DNA of 64,000 nucleotides from Jacaranda mimosifolia (GCA_018894105.1 CM032131.1:17837578-17901577), one strand, 5' to 3'; counted from the stretch's first letter, positions 44,509 through 57,428 are shown. Program-made: numbers and translations. The notes: generated by a model from the sequence alone, not told the origin.

Positions 44509-44999
44509 TTAATTTTGATTAATGAATATTTTCTTCAAAGTAATACATGATTTGCTATTTTTAAATTTATAAAAATATAAATTTTAAAATAAATTATCAA
44601 TTAAATTAATTTCACATCATTTCATTACAATCATATTTCAATTATTACATATATGTATATATACACACACATATCATCCAACTATAAAAATACGTACATA
44701 TATTACATTAAAAAAATTAATTTCACCAATCACCATATAAATTTAACAAAAAAGTAACGAATTTGACATTTATAGTAAAATTTGTCCTCTCCAAAAATAT
44801 TAACAAATAAATGACTCATTTCAAATTATTTTTCCTATTTGCTCAAAACAAAAACAAACAATTGACACTTTTTTCATTTTTCTCCCAAAAATTCATTCTC
44901 CTAAAATTTTTGGGAAAAAATATCCAAAATGCAAGTGAACAAGCCCTAAACAAATGATACATATACATATGTGATATGAGTAAACCAGTAAGCCCACAC

Positions 45000-45690
45000 G
45001 CCCAATAAAAGCTCAAGCTTAGTATTAAGCCCAAACAAGATAAGCTCTGAGCCTAAACGGTCTAGGCCCAAGCAGGTTGGCCCACAACAATATTATGTTT
45101 TTAGATTGTTTCTAATACTTCAAATCGACCCTGAGGTCAAAAAGATTGAATTATGTCAACCTCACAGGGTAAAAAACATGCAGTTGGTGAGGTGACTACT
45201 GGCCAAAAGACTTATTACTGGCGGAGTTTGCCATCAGTCGCACTCGCATTAAATTCACCTGAACCACCCTTATGTCCGCATTAAATGGTCTTGACGGCAC
45301 ATTGCCTCCGCATTAGTGACGGTAAGGGCTCTTCCTCTAGCCAGCCGATCACAAGCAAGGCTCTGAACTAGGTCAAAAAGACCTAGATTGCCTCTACTCA
45401 AGGAAAGGAATGCCTCACTTGTATTAAGGTGAAACTTATCTTTTCCACTCCTCGCCAAACACTATAAATAGGTATGCTTTTAAACACTTCCTAAGCTATT
45501 AATTAGTCAAATTATCCTCAGGTTGAAAACTGACTTAAGCATTGGAGGGTCTTAGCCGAGGACCATCTCGGCTAGCCTAACATTTGTTCATTGGCTGTAG
45601 GATTCAACCTGTATTCTCCAATTTCTATGTTTCTGGTCGAGTTGGAACTTCAGGTTGAGACCAAGAAACCCATATCTCTAAAATAGACAT
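45000..45690 (+). repeat. Gypsy 5' LTR region (second Gypsy element)
   Basis: A higher-GC region with a TATA-like ACTATAAATAGG at about 45463-45475, 45 bp after a CACTCCTCGCC block, as in plant LTR promoters. The right border lies just before the primer-like segment at 45691. The left border is uncertain. No 3' LTR occurs in the window because the element is split by the Copia insertion at 47597. Confidence 0.5.
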
Positions 45691-45716
45691 CATCATTTGG
45701 TGTCGTTTGTGCAACG
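45691..45716 (+). promoter_or_regulatory. Primer-binding region of the second Gypsy element
   Basis: CATTTGGTGTCGTTTGTGCAA corresponds to the ATTTGGCGCCGTCTGTGGGAA segment of plant Gypsy elements with four or five substitutions, mostly C to T. Confidence 0.5.
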
Positions 45717-45739
45717 TGGAATCTACAACCCAAAAATAG

Positions 45740-47596
45740 TGAACACTAGGCGAACTACTTTCGAGAGGTAGAGTGACCGCAGATCACCGCCACCACCCCC
45801 ACAGATGCCATAGCATCAGTCAAACTAGCAAGCCGATGGCCCGCGCTTTCAACCAGAACAAGTGGTTACTTTGACCTTTCCTTAGCTCATGCACATGATT
45901 AGTGATCAAATATTCGCCCAGCTATCAGCACAATTATTTGCCGCCTTGCGAAGGCACAACAACCAACCAGTGGCTGTAGCTACTGCTACACCACACCCTT
46001 CCCACAAGAAAAAAGACCACAAAGTGAGGAAAAAATAAGGAATGAAGCTCGTCAACCCCAATAAACAAAATTTGAGCCCTGGTCATTTTTTGTAAGACGA
46101 AGTCTGCTATTTACCTCTCAAGGAGGTAGCAAATTCAGTGGAACACTTCGCTCAACCCAATCGAGCACAGCAGCACGGAGGGTTGAGTGCCAGAGACCTC
46201 AACCCAATAAAGAATTATCTTGAGCAGATCGAGATGAATGAGAAAAGGTGTAACACAAAGTCCAACAGCTGAACAGATGATTGGAGGAAATCTCAAGAAG
46301 AAATATTGAAAGAATTCAACTTGACAATGCCACTAGACTTCAACAAGAGAGGGAATCCCCATTCATCTAGGATATAATTGAAGAACGCATAGCAATCGAT
46401 GCAAAAATCCAAACTGGATTGCCCAGATATGATAGGTCAACTGACCCTAATGAGCACTTACTTTACTTTGAGCACATAATGCAGCTCCATAGCCATAATG
46501 ACCATATCTACGCCAAAATGCCGGTCGCCACTTTTTTAAAGAGTGGCGCTCAAATGGTTTGTTAAGTTGGAACCTGCAAGCATTTTTTCCTATGACCAGC
46601 TTTGCAATAAATTCCTCTATCAATTTACCAGTAGAAGGAAAGCAAAACTACCTCACACTCACCTCCACACAATTAAGCAGAATGAAGGAGAATCTCTTTG
46701 GGATTTCTTTTCTAGGTTTAACACTAAGGTGCTAAAAATTGATAAACCCAGGATTGAATTTTTGATCGATGTGTTATTCATTGGACTAAGACACAAGGAG
46801 TGTGCCAATGCTTTGGTCAGAGAGAGACCGCGAACAATGGAGGAGTTTCTCAACCTCGCAAAAAGATACATGACTCAGGTAGATATAAATAAGATGAAGT
46901 ATGAAGATGGAGAGAGTGACAAAAAGAAAGGAAAAGAGAAGGATGACATGCACTAGAAAGATGATAATCGATCTCCAATTAAGAAGTTCCACAATTATGC
47001 CCCATGAACATTCCTAGAAAAGAGGTTTTGTTCACAATCCAAAATGACAATCTCCTCAAAAGACCAAAAAAACTCAATGAAACTCAGGCCATAAAAAACT
47101 CCAAGAAGTATTACCATTTTCACAAGTAGAAGGGCCACGACACGGAGGATTGCTTTAACCTTCAGGACAAGATTGAGTGATTCATTCGGCAAGGTCACTT
47201 GAAAAAGTATGTGATGAGAAAGCCAAATAAACAATGGCTCTGCCCGACTAGACTCCCTGTAAAGAATGATCGGTCAACCTAAGAAGAGATAATAAGGGAA
47301 AGAAGAAAGTTGAAGAAGAACGTCCCTTATCCTTGAGAGACCTGATTGACACCATTGCAGGAGGACCAATTGGGGGGACTCTAAATCAACAAGGAGGCAA
47401 GCACAAACGCAGCTCAAATCAAAGAAGTCAGTGCCAACCAAGATAATCTATCAATTTTCCAGCAACGCAGACCCCATCTTTTTTTTCAGATTTCAGCCCC
47501 TCTTACTTGAGAGTTCAAGGGGCGGAGAGAAAATTTGACTACCCTCTAGTGGTGACTATTGAAATAGCAAACTTTGAAGTAAAAAAGATCTTGGTC
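45740..47596 (+). pseudogene. Ty3/Gypsy gag-protease remnant
   Basis: Broken frames run through a gag region. RYDRSTDPNEHLLYFEHIMQ (about 46425) matches the TDP.EHL start of the retrotransposon gag domain. After a frameshift near 46545 the frame at 46543-46956 encodes LKWFVKLEPASIFSYDQLCN, FTSRRKAKLPHTHL, NEGESLWDFFSRF and MEEFLNLAKRYM, the rest of that domain. A zinc-knuckle-like YHFHKXKGHDTEDCFNL follows at about 47112-47160, and IDTIAGGPIGG at about 47346. The start of the aspartic protease reads YPLVVTIEIANFEVKKILV and ends exactly where the Copia LTR begins (47597), before the DTGS-type active site. Dead copy; polymerase lies beyond the insertion or is lost. Confidence 0.8.
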
Positions 47597-49841
47597 TGTT
47601 GGAATAGTGTCTTGCAAGCCAATTAGATTAGCAAGTAAACTATTTCACTTGTGATATAATCTTGATCGAATGATATTCTTTAAATGGCCATTTTCATTTT
47701 ATGCTTATATTTACTTTACTGGCATTTGGTTAAAGCCCTTAAATCACACAGGACTACAACACTTGGTCACACACTAGGTGGTGATCAGGAAACAAGTCTT
47801 ACACGATTGTGATATTAAATCTTCTAAGTTGTAGGATCTTATGAGACAGTGCATCTAAGATCTAGATAGACTTGCACCAACGATGCATAAATTCAGGGGT
47901 TGGATGTTGGTTCGTTTCATGAGCAATACCATATGAAATATGGATGTATATTGGTGGGTGCTTGTTAGAGAACAAGATACTAAAGGCCTGCCTGGAGAAT
48001 CCACTAGATAGCTGAAGATGCAAGTCGGTAGTGGCAAGTTTTTCAGCTTATGCTAGTGCATATAATTAGTCCTTTGACTTGAGGATCCATGGTGATCTTA
48101 TGTTTAGGTTTTCTTGCTTTGAGTCTTCCTTGGCCACATAACGAGTCGTTCAGGTGGTGATTGGGTATGAGCTACTTAGATATGGAGGTTCGTGAGATCC
48201 AAGAAGGGTCTGACTCCTCGTCATTGTGAAGGGTGAGTACATCTCCCATGTATTCTATAATGATTGATTCCAAGAAATCATTGCGTAAGGTAGTATGACA
48301 ATTTGAAAAAAGAGTTTTCCAAAGGTGAGGTCATAAAGAGGAATCGGACATCTTAATAGAGACATAGAATCGAGGCTATTAGGGAGCCGAGAAATATCTT
48401 TCCCTAGGCCTTTTCCAGGAGATAGGACACGGAAGGACCATATTTGTATGATACATGTAGAGCTAGAATGGTTTTCCAAAAGCATTCGTTTTGGCCAATT
48501 AATTGAGCTCCATAGGCTTGAGGTTGGACATCAACCATGGAGATTGGGTACTCTTCAATTAATGGAGATTAATTGAATTGAGTCGATTAGTTTAAAAGAG
48601 TTTAAACTAATGTGAATATTCGATATTCTAAAGTTACAAAGAGTTGTGAGCCCATGTTCAATGAATGGTAGAACCTAATGGGTCACACACAAAAGCCAAT
48701 TGTAAATCCTAATTCATGAAGGGGAATTTTCTAAGAGTTAGAAAACTCCTATATAACCGATTTTGGAGGTTGACCAATTGATTCAACTTGTAGTCATTTT
48801 TGGCTCCATTAATCTAATTGTTAAATTGATCTAATTAATTTAAGGATTTAAATTAAGATCAATTAATTAAGGAGTTAATTATTTGGTACCACATGACTAT
48901 CAATTGGTCAAGTTAACTGAAGGAGTTAGCAATGTCTTGCTTAAGGAGTTAAGCAAACTAACTCAAAGAGCTAAGTCAAAGTTAATTAATTAAATTAAAG
49001 AGTTTAATTTAATTAAAATGGAGAATTAATTTTGGAGAGAAAATTCAAATGAAATGTTCATTTGGTGTGAATTAAAGTTTATTTGGATGACATTTCATGA
49101 GATGAAATAAAGATTCTAAATGAAATTCAAATTCACATAAAATTCAAAATTCACATGCCAACTTGCAAGAGCAAGTGGGCGGCCACCTTGAGGAAGGTGT
49201 GTCATGCCAACTTGGCACCACACCATATATAGAGAGTGAAGGGGGTGGCCACATGAATTTTGCAAGCTAGAAATAGATTCTCTCAATTTCCCTCCAAATT
49301 CTCAAGTGTTGCCTCATGTGTTGAAGCTTCACTTCTCTTCTTCTCCTACCTCTAAATCAAGCCTTCATCCAAGCTCTTGTTCTATTTGTTCTCCAGCTAA
49401 CATTGATAAAAAAAAGGATTGTGCATTGGTGTGTAGATCTTTACATTAGAGGCAAGATAATTGGATTGCTAGCCTTTGGAGATCCTCTATTTTTGGAAGT
49501 GACTTTGGAGTGACCTTTGGAGGTCTTATAGGATCCATTTTGAGCTAATTGTTTTATTGAATATACAACAAGGAGTTGATGTTCTTTTGGTTCAAATTTC
49601 ACTCAAATCGAAGTTCATTTGGTTGGGCAAAAGTTGCTCAGATTTAGCTATATCGCTTGGGAGATAATTTTCAAGGAGTTGAGATCTTCTTCCACCTTCC
49701 TTTGATTTTCTAAAAATTAAGGTGATTCTCCTTCCAAATGTGAATCTATGGCATGTTTAGACCCTTGGCTTCATATGTAGCCTAGTTATTTTAGTGTTTT
49801 TATGTTTTGATAATTAGATCCTAGTGCTATATGTGACTCCA
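47597..49841 (+). repeat. 5' LTR of Copia copy A (2,245 bp)
   Basis: Starts TGTTGGAATAGTGTCTTGCA, ends TATGTGACTCCA, and is followed two bases later by a Met-tRNA primer site. The same sequence, in reverse, forms 55385-57428 and the segment from 63108. It contains a CATATATAGAGAG-type TATA candidate near 49225. Very long for a Copia LTR. Confidence 0.9.
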
Positions 49842-49843
49842 AG

Positions 49844-49856
49844 TGGTATCAGAGCC
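49844..49856 (+). promoter_or_regulatory. Primer-binding site of Copia copy A
   Basis: TGGTATCAGAGCC is the classical complement of the plant initiator methionine tRNA 3' end. Confidence 0.95.
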
Positions 49857-51789
49857 TAATTCATGCTATGATTTGGATTTTTGAGTGATTGATTCATGTG
49901 ATTAATTGATCAAAATCTCCAAATACTTGATCCAAACTATGGATTGGAGTGTTTGAATGATGTTGTGTGTGGCTTCTTACTTGATGAATTGAACGCATGC
50001 TAATATGTGTTGTAAGTGTTAAATTTTTATTTGGCATTAGTTGATGATATGTGTTGATATAGCATGTTAAATTTGGCATTAAGGTGTTTTGGTCATTTTT
50101 AGATCCATTTTGATTGGAGCTTTTTTGGAGATTTTTGAAGAATATAATTCTTAAACTTATTTTTCGAGGCATGATTGAGCACTTGAAATTTCATTTTTAA
50201 AAGGTGTTTTAGATCTGAAATTTCATCTATGTTGTGTGATTTAATGTTTAGGAGGTGTCCTAAATTTTTTGGTGAACAAAAGTTAAGCCTAAAAACACTT
50301 CACTTGGTCATGACCTCAAAACAGAGGCTGCTGCCAGCCTTTGTTGAGTGCTGGCCAGGCAGCGGGCACTATGCGCACGCTTGTCGCCTAGCCGTGCACC
50401 CAGGCTAGGTCGGCAACGGCTGTTTTAAGGGGAGACAAGTTTTGAGTTATTTTTTTTGGTTCCTTTAGTGATCAAAAGTGTTTTGTTTCACACATAAATA
50501 GATGCACAAGCATTGTGTAAGTTCTCAAAACTATGTTTGATTTTTTTGATTGCTTTTAAAAACTTGTAAAAGTTAATCTTCAATAATGTGGCATAATTGT
50601 TATGCTTCCTCTTGCTTCGCTAATTAATTGTTTATGAGATAAGAATTTAATTGTTGGAGTTGAATGTCAATTCTAAATTTATTTATTGTTCATTTAATTG
50701 TTGAATGGATGATGAATCAATGGGGATGATCATGAGCTTTTAGTAATGATTTTATTTGTTTTAAGTTGTTAAAAAGTGTTGTATTAAATTGGGGCTTGCA
50801 TGCCTCTTAATTTCTATCTTGTAATTGTTATGAGAGTAGAATAACTAGGAGTGAGGATTTCTTTCTCATGTAAAAGTTGCATGGAACAAAGAATGCTATT
50901 GGAGGCATGAAGACCTATGAACGTGTGGGGATACACTCATGTAATAGCTAGATTTAATCAACCCACTTAAAATCAACTAATTGGTGCACCTATGGCTCCA
51001 AGTGCATCACTTGGTTAAGGCTCATGGTTATCCCACCCTAGGAGCATGCTAGGCGCATTTACTTATTTACGTTTTTCATATCCTATTGATGTATGAGATG
51101 TATGGTAAGGATATAAAAAACCTAAATAAGAAGATAAAAATGATGAGATCTTCGCAAGCAAGAAAATCCCTCCACTTAGAATGTTTAGATGCTTTCAAAT
51201 ATTAAGTCAAAATGGATACAAATTAAAAGGAGTTTTAATTAATTCATGCCTTCTACCAATAGTATGTGGCATGAAGACGCTACTATCATTTGTGTGATGT
51301 CTCACGAGTCGTGGGTCACGCTTATGATGGAAAGTTGTGACCATATACGTAGCATATGATGCACCTTTAATTTAAAGTTTCTCATGCATTGGCACATAAG
51401 TCGTGGGATGACGTAGAGCGGTCTCGAATCAAAGATTGATTGGTAGGTTGGACTTAACACCTAGTAGTATAGATGTTGCATGAGTCATGGGTCTATATGA
51501 AAAGTGAGGCAAAATATATCAAGAGTTGCATGAGATGCAATTAGCAAAAGTTGCTTACCTATCAATTGTTTGTGGATGCTTATGAGTTGTGGGTCTGCTT
51601 ATAAGTCCTTAGGGTCTTGATTCTCACTAGGTAATGGATTTCCCCAATTTTTCTAGGGGGTGAAGGATTTGGTAAAATAGTGAGAGAAAAATATGCTAGA
51701 AAGACCATGAACATGTTTTCGATATCAAAATTCAATCATATGCATATACTTTTCTTTTCGCCTCTTATAATATTTGAAATCTTCAAAAA
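49857..51789 (+). other. Long untranslated leader of Copia copy A
   Basis: About 1.9 kb without a convincing coding frame between primer site and gag. A loose tandem repeat of about 80-100 bp with GAGTCGTGGGTC-like words lies at 51300-51610. Confidence 0.6.
51300..51610 (+). repeat. Loose tandem repeats in the Copia leader
   Basis: CACGAGTCGTGGGTCACG (51304), CATAAGTCGTGGGATGACG (51402), CATGAGTCATGGGTCTAT (51480) and TATGAGTTGTGGGTCTGC (51577) recur at about 80-100 bp. The second Copia copy has a comparable series with CTTCGAGTGCCA words at 61390-61680. Confidence 0.65.
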
Positions 51790-52600
51790 GAAAATGACTA
51801 AGAACCCACTTCACATTATATTGGAAACTAAAAAGCTCACCGGGCCTAACTTGCACAATTCGTTGGGAAAGCTTAAGATAATTCTAGACTCTAAAAAGAG
51901 GACTTGTGCCCTTGATCAAAGTTCGCTGGACACCTTGGGCGATGATGCCACCAATGAGGCCTGTGAATTGTTCAAATGATCTACAAGTAAGATGCCTTAT
52001 GATGGCTTCCATGACCAATGAGATCTACACACACCTACGAGAGTTGTGTAGTGTACAAACAAGACACGAAAGGTTCGCTTTGTCAAGAGAGCTCTTTAGG
52101 TCAAGGATGCTTGAGGGTTCGAGTGTCCATGTTCATGAGCTCAAGATGATTGGACTCATGGAGAAGCTTGGACAACTTGATGTGATCATGGACAATGACT
52201 TCTACATGGATTTGATCCTACAATTATTGCCCTTTTTCATTCGACCAATTCGTTATGAACTTTAATATGTCCAAGCAAGAGGTGATGATTAACAAATTGG
52301 TGAAAATTTTGGTGACCGCCAAGGTGACAATGAAAAAGGAAAAGCCTCTTATACTTGCTTTCTCCTCTAAGTTTGAATGCCATAAGGGACCTAGAAAGGG
52401 AGGTAAAAGGAAAAAGATTTCTTTCTCCAAGGGGAAGCAAGCCTTGAAGAGTTTAGGGGGAGTCAGAAGAAGAAAGAGGCTAAGACCGATGCGATTTGTT
52501 TCCATTGTTGCGAAAAGGGGCATTGAAAAAGAAATTACAAAGCTTACCTTGCAACCCTTGAGAAGGGTATGTACTTTATTGAAGTGTACTTAAAGGCTAA
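51790..52600 (+). pseudogene. Copia copy A gag region
   Basis: Pieces in at least three frames follow the plant Copia gag (UBN2-type) order. LTGPNLHNSLGKLKIILDSK lies at about 51838-51895. HLRELCSVQTRHERFALSRE, LFRSRMLEG and HELKMIGLMEKL follow to about 52190, then MNFNMSKQEVMINKLVKIL. A lysine-rich tail leads to a zinc knuckle read as CFHCCEKGH, a stop, then KRNY (52497-52540), so the tryptophan codon has become TGA and the last cysteine is tyrosine. Gag would package the element RNA; this one cannot. Confidence 0.82.
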
Positions 52601-53085
52601 TTCTTTCTCATGGGTATTTGATACTGCATATGGTTTTCACATTTGTAATTCGTTATAGGGGATGGAAAGAAGAAAGAGTCTTAATGAAGGGGATATGATC
52701 CTCTGCCTAGGAAATCAAGTAAGAGTTGCCGCCATGGTCCAAGCCATTGTCAAGTTAGACTTGGGGAATGCTTGCATTATATTAAATTCTTGTTATTATA
52801 TACCCAAACTTGTTAAGAACATTGTTTCTATTCCCATTCTTGATAATGAAGGATATGGTTTTTCTACATTGAATAACGTATGGTACATACTTGATTCTCA
52901 ACCTTTACTAATGCACATTCAATCAAGTAAAAGAAAAGTAGATAACTAAGAAGATGCCATTTTATGGCATACTAGACTTGGACATATTTCTAAAAATAGG
53001 ATGAACTAGTTAGAAGCTCTCAAAGCACTAAATGTTAGTGGCATTGAGGACCTTTCTACTTATGAATCTTGTTTGAAAGGAAAAA
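52601..53085 (+). pseudogene. Copia copy A protease and GAG-pre-integrase region
   Basis: The protease centre reads SWVFDTAYGFHICN (DTA at 52620-52628) where this family normally has DTG-C-GSHIC, so the catalytic glycine is lost. A TAG follows shortly after. The next part, with LGNQVRVAAMVQAIVKLDLG and YIPKLVKNIVSIPILD, is the usual end of the protease domain. The zinc-binding start of integrase reads WHTRLGHISKNRMN, a stop, then LEALKALNVSG and YESCLKGKMTK, with tyrosine in place of the first cysteine of the CxxC pair. Confidence 0.8.
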
Positions 53086-54070
53086 TGACCAAGGGAGCAC
53101 ACCGTAAGTCCTTGGATCTGATCTATACAGATGTTTGTGTCCCACTAAGAGTTAGTGTGAGAGGAGACTATTCTTACTTCATCAACTTCACCGATAATTA
53201 TAGTTGGTTCGGACATGTATATCTTATGAAGTACAAGTCCAAAGCCTTTGAAATGTTCAAAAAGTATGGGAATGAAGTATAAAAGCTAAAGAAACCTAGT
53301 ATTAAAGCTCTTCGATCAGATCAAGGAGGAGAACACTTAAGTTCCGAATTCTTGAGTTATCTAAAAGAAAATGGGATTCTCTCTCAATAGACTCCACTCG
53401 GTACACCCCAACATAATAGAGTAGCTGTGAGGAGAAATCGTACCTTGTTGGACATGGTATGTTCCATGATGAGCTTTTTCGATGTGCATATATCCTTTTG
53501 GGGATACGCCTTAGAAACGGCGGTGAAGTTACTAAATGTAGTACCTTCAAAGTTGGTACCAAAAATGCCGCATGAGATATGGTATGACAAAGTACCCTCT
53601 TACCATTATCTAAGGGTTTGGGGATCTCCCGCTTACGTCAAGCAATTAGTAAGAGATAAATTGGATAGTAGATTAATCTTGTGCAAGTTTATGGGATACC
53701 CAAGAGTGTCTTTGGGTTATTACTTTTATGATCCTTTAGAACAAAAGGTGTTTGTTTCAAGGAATGCCACTTTTTTGGAATTTTTTTTTCTATTAGATAG
53801 AAAAGGCGTTATTGTTGAACTTGGTGAAGTTCAAGATGATTATCAAATCCCACAAGTGGTGGAAACAAAAGAACAACAAAAGCCTTACACACAACCTCTA
53901 AGAAAGTTCGACCGAATCAAGAAGCAACCTGAAAGGTTCAAATTCCTTCATGAGATGAGCCAATTGGATAGGGATCCAAAGTACTATAAGGAAGCTATGT
54001 TGGACATAGACTCGGGACATTGGCTTGACGCTATTAAATTCAAAATGGACTTCATGCACTTTAATAAAGT
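53086..54070 (+). pseudogene. Copia copy A integrase
   Basis: The catalytic core is readable with stops at 53281 and 53389. The first aspartate lies in LIYTDVC (GAT 53130-53132) and the second in ALRSDQGGEHLSSEF (GAT 53319-53321). The catalytic glutamate, normally in GVAERRNRTLL, is replaced: the text is RVAVRRNRTLL, with GTG at 53427-53429. After it come MVCSMMSFFDVHISFWGYAL, the PHEIWYDKVPSYHYLRVWGS block, and FMGYPRVSLGYYFYDP, typical of Copia polyproteins. Integration by this protein is impossible. Confidence 0.88.
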
Positions 54071-54149
54071 ATAGACTTCGGTAGATCCACATGAGGGAAT
54101 AGTTCCCATTGGTTGCAAGTAGATCTATACGCATAAGCTAAGAGTCCAT

Positions 54150-54925
54150 GGAGAGAGGTAATGACCTTTATGGCACGGCTAGTGGCAAAAGGCTACACTC
54201 AAAGACCCAACATCGATTTCGAGAAAACCTTTTCACCAGTTGCAATGCCTAAGTCTATTCGAATTTTACTTGACATAGCCACATATTATGACTATGAGAT
54301 ATGGAAAATGGATGTGAAAACCGTTTTCCTCAATAGAAACATTGAAGAAGAAATCTATATGGAGCAATAACAAGGTTTTACATCCAAAGGGAGTGAGCAA
54401 AAGGATTACAAACTCTAGAGATCCATTTATAAACTCAAATAGGTGTCCTGAAGTTGGAACATACATTTTGATAAGACAATTGAATCGTTTGGATTTATCA
54501 AAAATGTGTATAACCCTTGTGTGTATAAGAAGGCTAGTGAGAGTAGCATACAGTTTATTATGCTTTATATTGATGACATTCTTCTCATTGGGAATGAGAG
54601 AGAAATGTTAGAGTGTACTAAAGCATGATTATCTACTCAATTCTCCACGAAAGATTTAGGATAAGCATCCTACGTATTAGGAATATGTCTCTATAGAGAT
54701 AGATCGAGGAGGATGCTAGGGCTTTCCCAAACCCCGTACATTGACAAGATACTAAAGAGGTTTAGTATAGAAGAATCCAAGAGGAGATTCCCCCCTTTGG
54801 AACATGGCATTCATCTCTCCAAGTCTATGACCCTTAAGACTGACAACGAGAAATAGAGAATGTCTCACATACCTTATCTATCTGTTATAATGAGTATAAT
54901 GTATGCCGTTTAATGTACAAAACCA
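54150..54925 (+). pseudogene. Copia copy A reverse transcriptase
   Basis: The region reads ARLVAKGYTQRPNIDFEKTF, SPVAMPKSIRILLDIA and KMDVKTVFLNRNIEEEIYME, the normal start of the Copia RT domain (KTAFLNG..EEE.YM with changes). A stop and shifts follow at 54368. The active-site motif is LYIDDILLIGNE (YIDD, 54566-54577); YVDD is usual, and isoleucine is tolerated in some elements. RMLGLSQTPYIDKILKRFSI follows. The N-terminal linker before it (about 54070-54150) carries stops. Confidence 0.87.
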
Positions 54926-54928
54926 GAT

Positions 54929-55378
54929 GTGGCACACGTTCTAAGTGTTATGAGTCATTTTCAATCCAATCTCGGTGATAGTTACTGGACGACCATGAAA
55001 ATAATCCTTAAGTACTTGAGAAGGACAAAGGATTTTTTTTTGGCATACGGCAATGGAGAATTGAAACTCAAAGGGTATTTGTATTCTAGTTTCCAATCCA
55101 ATGTAGATAACCTAAAATCTGCTTCTGGATTTATATTTTACCTCAATGGCGGCGCAGTGAGTTGGAAGAGTTCCAAGCAAGACATCACGACTGATTCAAC
55201 CACTGAGGCGGAGTATATTGCGGCTTCAGAAGCGACAATAGAACGTGTTTGGAAACTTCATCAAATAGTTGGAAGTAGTGCCTAAAATTGCTAAGCCAAT
55301 AGTTATCTTCTGTGATAACAATGAGATGGTTGCACAAGCTAAAGAACGAAGATCTCATTAGCGATTCAAGCACATTTT
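54929..55378 (+). pseudogene. Copia copy A RNase H, truncated
   Basis: The frame 54929-55285 encodes DVAHVLSVMSHFQSN-like text, RRTKDFFLAYGNGELKLKGY, SGFIFYLNGGAVSWKSSKQD and STTEAEYIAASEA, the Copia RNase H. A shift then gives IVIFCDNNEMVAQAKERRSH and FKHILR. About 15 further residues, the polypurine tract and the 3' LTR are absent: near 55380 the sequence passes into an LTR of the opposite strand. Confidence 0.87.
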
Positions 55379-55384
55379 GAGATG

Positions 55385-57428
55385 ATATCTGGAACTGACA
55401 TAGCAGAAAGATGGCAACATTTTCCCAGGCTACACTGCTCCAAAAATCATGAAATTAAATATGGAGAACCTTCACACATAGGGGAATATACTGTCAAAAA
55501 TTTGAGCAAAAATCCTTCTGGATAGTTCCAGAAAAAATCTCCAACCAGAAGCTGCTGCAGGTGGATCTCCAAAACCTAGCAAGTTAAGTGCCTTGCCTCT
55601 ATTGATATGATACACACACCAAACAATCTTCCAATTTCCCCTCAATAGAAGCTGGAGTTAGAGAGGACAAAATAAGGTAGAGAAAGCTGATTTTCAGGTT
55701 GGGAAGAAGAAGAAATGCAAAGCTTCAACTCATGATGCAATGCATGAAGAGAGAGATTTTGGACGGAATGCAAGAATTTAATTTTTACACTTTCAGCAAT
55801 TAATTTTGAATTTTGCATGCTCTCTATATCTATTGATAGAGGGTAGAAGGTGTGATGCCAGTTGGCATCACACCTTCCTCAAGGTGACCGCCCATGTGGC
55901 ATGCCAAGTTGGCAAAATTCAAATTCAAGTCTCACTTGAATTACATGTGCATTTCAATTTCATTTGGAATCCAATTCCAAATTAATTAAGATGCTTATTT
56001 AAATGAACATTTCATTTAAATTTTTTCTCCAAAAAATATTCTTCCCATTAATTAAATTAAACCCTTTAATTTAAATAATTAACCTTGATTTAACTCTTAA
56101 ATCAAACAAGCTCAACTTTTAAGCTTAAATTAGTCAACTTGTCCAATTGATGGTAAATATGGTACCAAATAATTAACTCCTTAATTATTGGTCTAATTTA
56201 ACTCTTAAATTAGTTGATTAATTTAACACTGAAATTAATCAAATCCAAATTGACCGTTAGATTGGAACCTTGAAAATCGGTCACCAAAGGGTGATTTTTC
56301 TAACACTTAGAAAATTGTTCTACCAATTTTGGAAGCTATTTGGCTTTTGTGTGTGACCCAATAAGTTCTACCATTCATTGGACATGGTCACAACTCTTTG
56401 TAACTCTTGAATATCTCATATTCATTTTAGTTTAAAACTCCTTTTAAACTAATCGACTTAATTCAATTAATCTCATTAATTGAAGAGTACCCAATCTCCA
56501 TGGTCGATGTTCAGCCCAAAGCCCATGGAGCCCAACTAATTGGCCGAAATGAACATTTTGGAGAACCATCATAGCTCTACGCGTACCATGTAAATATGGT
56601 CATTCCGTCTCCTATATCCCGAAAGAGGCTTAGGGCAAGATATTTATCGGCTCCCTAATAGCCTCGATGCTATGTTTCTATTCTTAATATTTGATTCCCT
56701 TGTGTGATCTCACCTTTGGAAAACTCCTTTTCCAAATTGTCATACCACCTTGCACAAGGATTTCTTGGAATCAATTATTATAGAATACATAGGAGATGCA
56801 CTTGCCCTTCACAAAAGCGAGGAGTTGGATTCCATCCTGGATCTCACAAACTTCTATGCCAAGTAGCTCATACCCAACCTCAACCCGAAAGACCTGCTAA
56901 GTGGTCAAGGAAGAGTCAAAGCATAATGACCGGACACAAGGTTATCATAGATCCTCAGGTCAGAGGACTAATAATATGCACTAGTGTAAGCGAGAGAATT
57001 GATCAGTACCAACTTGCCGCTACGGCTATCTAGTGGATTCTCCAGAGGGTCTTCAGTGCCTTGTTCTCTAACAAGCACCCACTAACATACACTCGTATCT
57101 CATATATATTGCTCATGGAATGGAGCAATATCCAACTATTGGATTTATGCATCGTTAGTGCAAGGCTACCGGGATCTCAAATGCCCCGTCTCGTAAGATC
57201 CTGTGACTTGGAAGATTAAGATCACAACCGTGTAAGACTTATTCCATGGTCACCGAACTAAGTCCCGTAGTCATGTGTGATCTAAGGGCTTCATCCAAAT
57301 GCAAGTGAAGTAATATAAAGCATAAGATGAGGTGGCCGTATAAAGAATATCATTCAATCAAGATTGTTTTACAAGGAAATAACTTTTACAAGGACAATCT
57401 AATTAGCTTGTCGGGCACTATTCCAACA
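55385..57428 (-). repeat. 3' LTR of Copia copy B (minus strand), truncated
   Basis: Read in reverse it starts TGTTGGAATAGTGCCCGACA directly after a polypurine tract and follows the 47597-49841 LTR. Compared with the upstream LTR of the same copy (63108 on), the match begins near TCTGGAA (55388 against 63281). About 175 bp of the LTR 3' end is therefore missing at the junction with copy A. Confidence 0.88.

Larger units (their letters stand above)
43450..44946. mobile_element. PIF/Harbinger-like non-autonomous element, very AT-rich
   Basis: The ends GGCTTTGTTCACCCTGGTTTT and, inverted, GGGCTTGTTCACTTGCATTTT share the GGGCTTTGTTCAC core, and TAA lies on both sides (43447-43449 and 44947-44949). 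This 3-bp target and end type fit the PIF/Harbinger group. The 1.5-kb interior is almost pure A/T and non-coding. Confidence 0.62.

Noticed and set aside
48255..48485. Open frames inside the Copia LTR
   Set aside because: Non-coding LTR; the corresponding frames are not kept in the other LTR copies.
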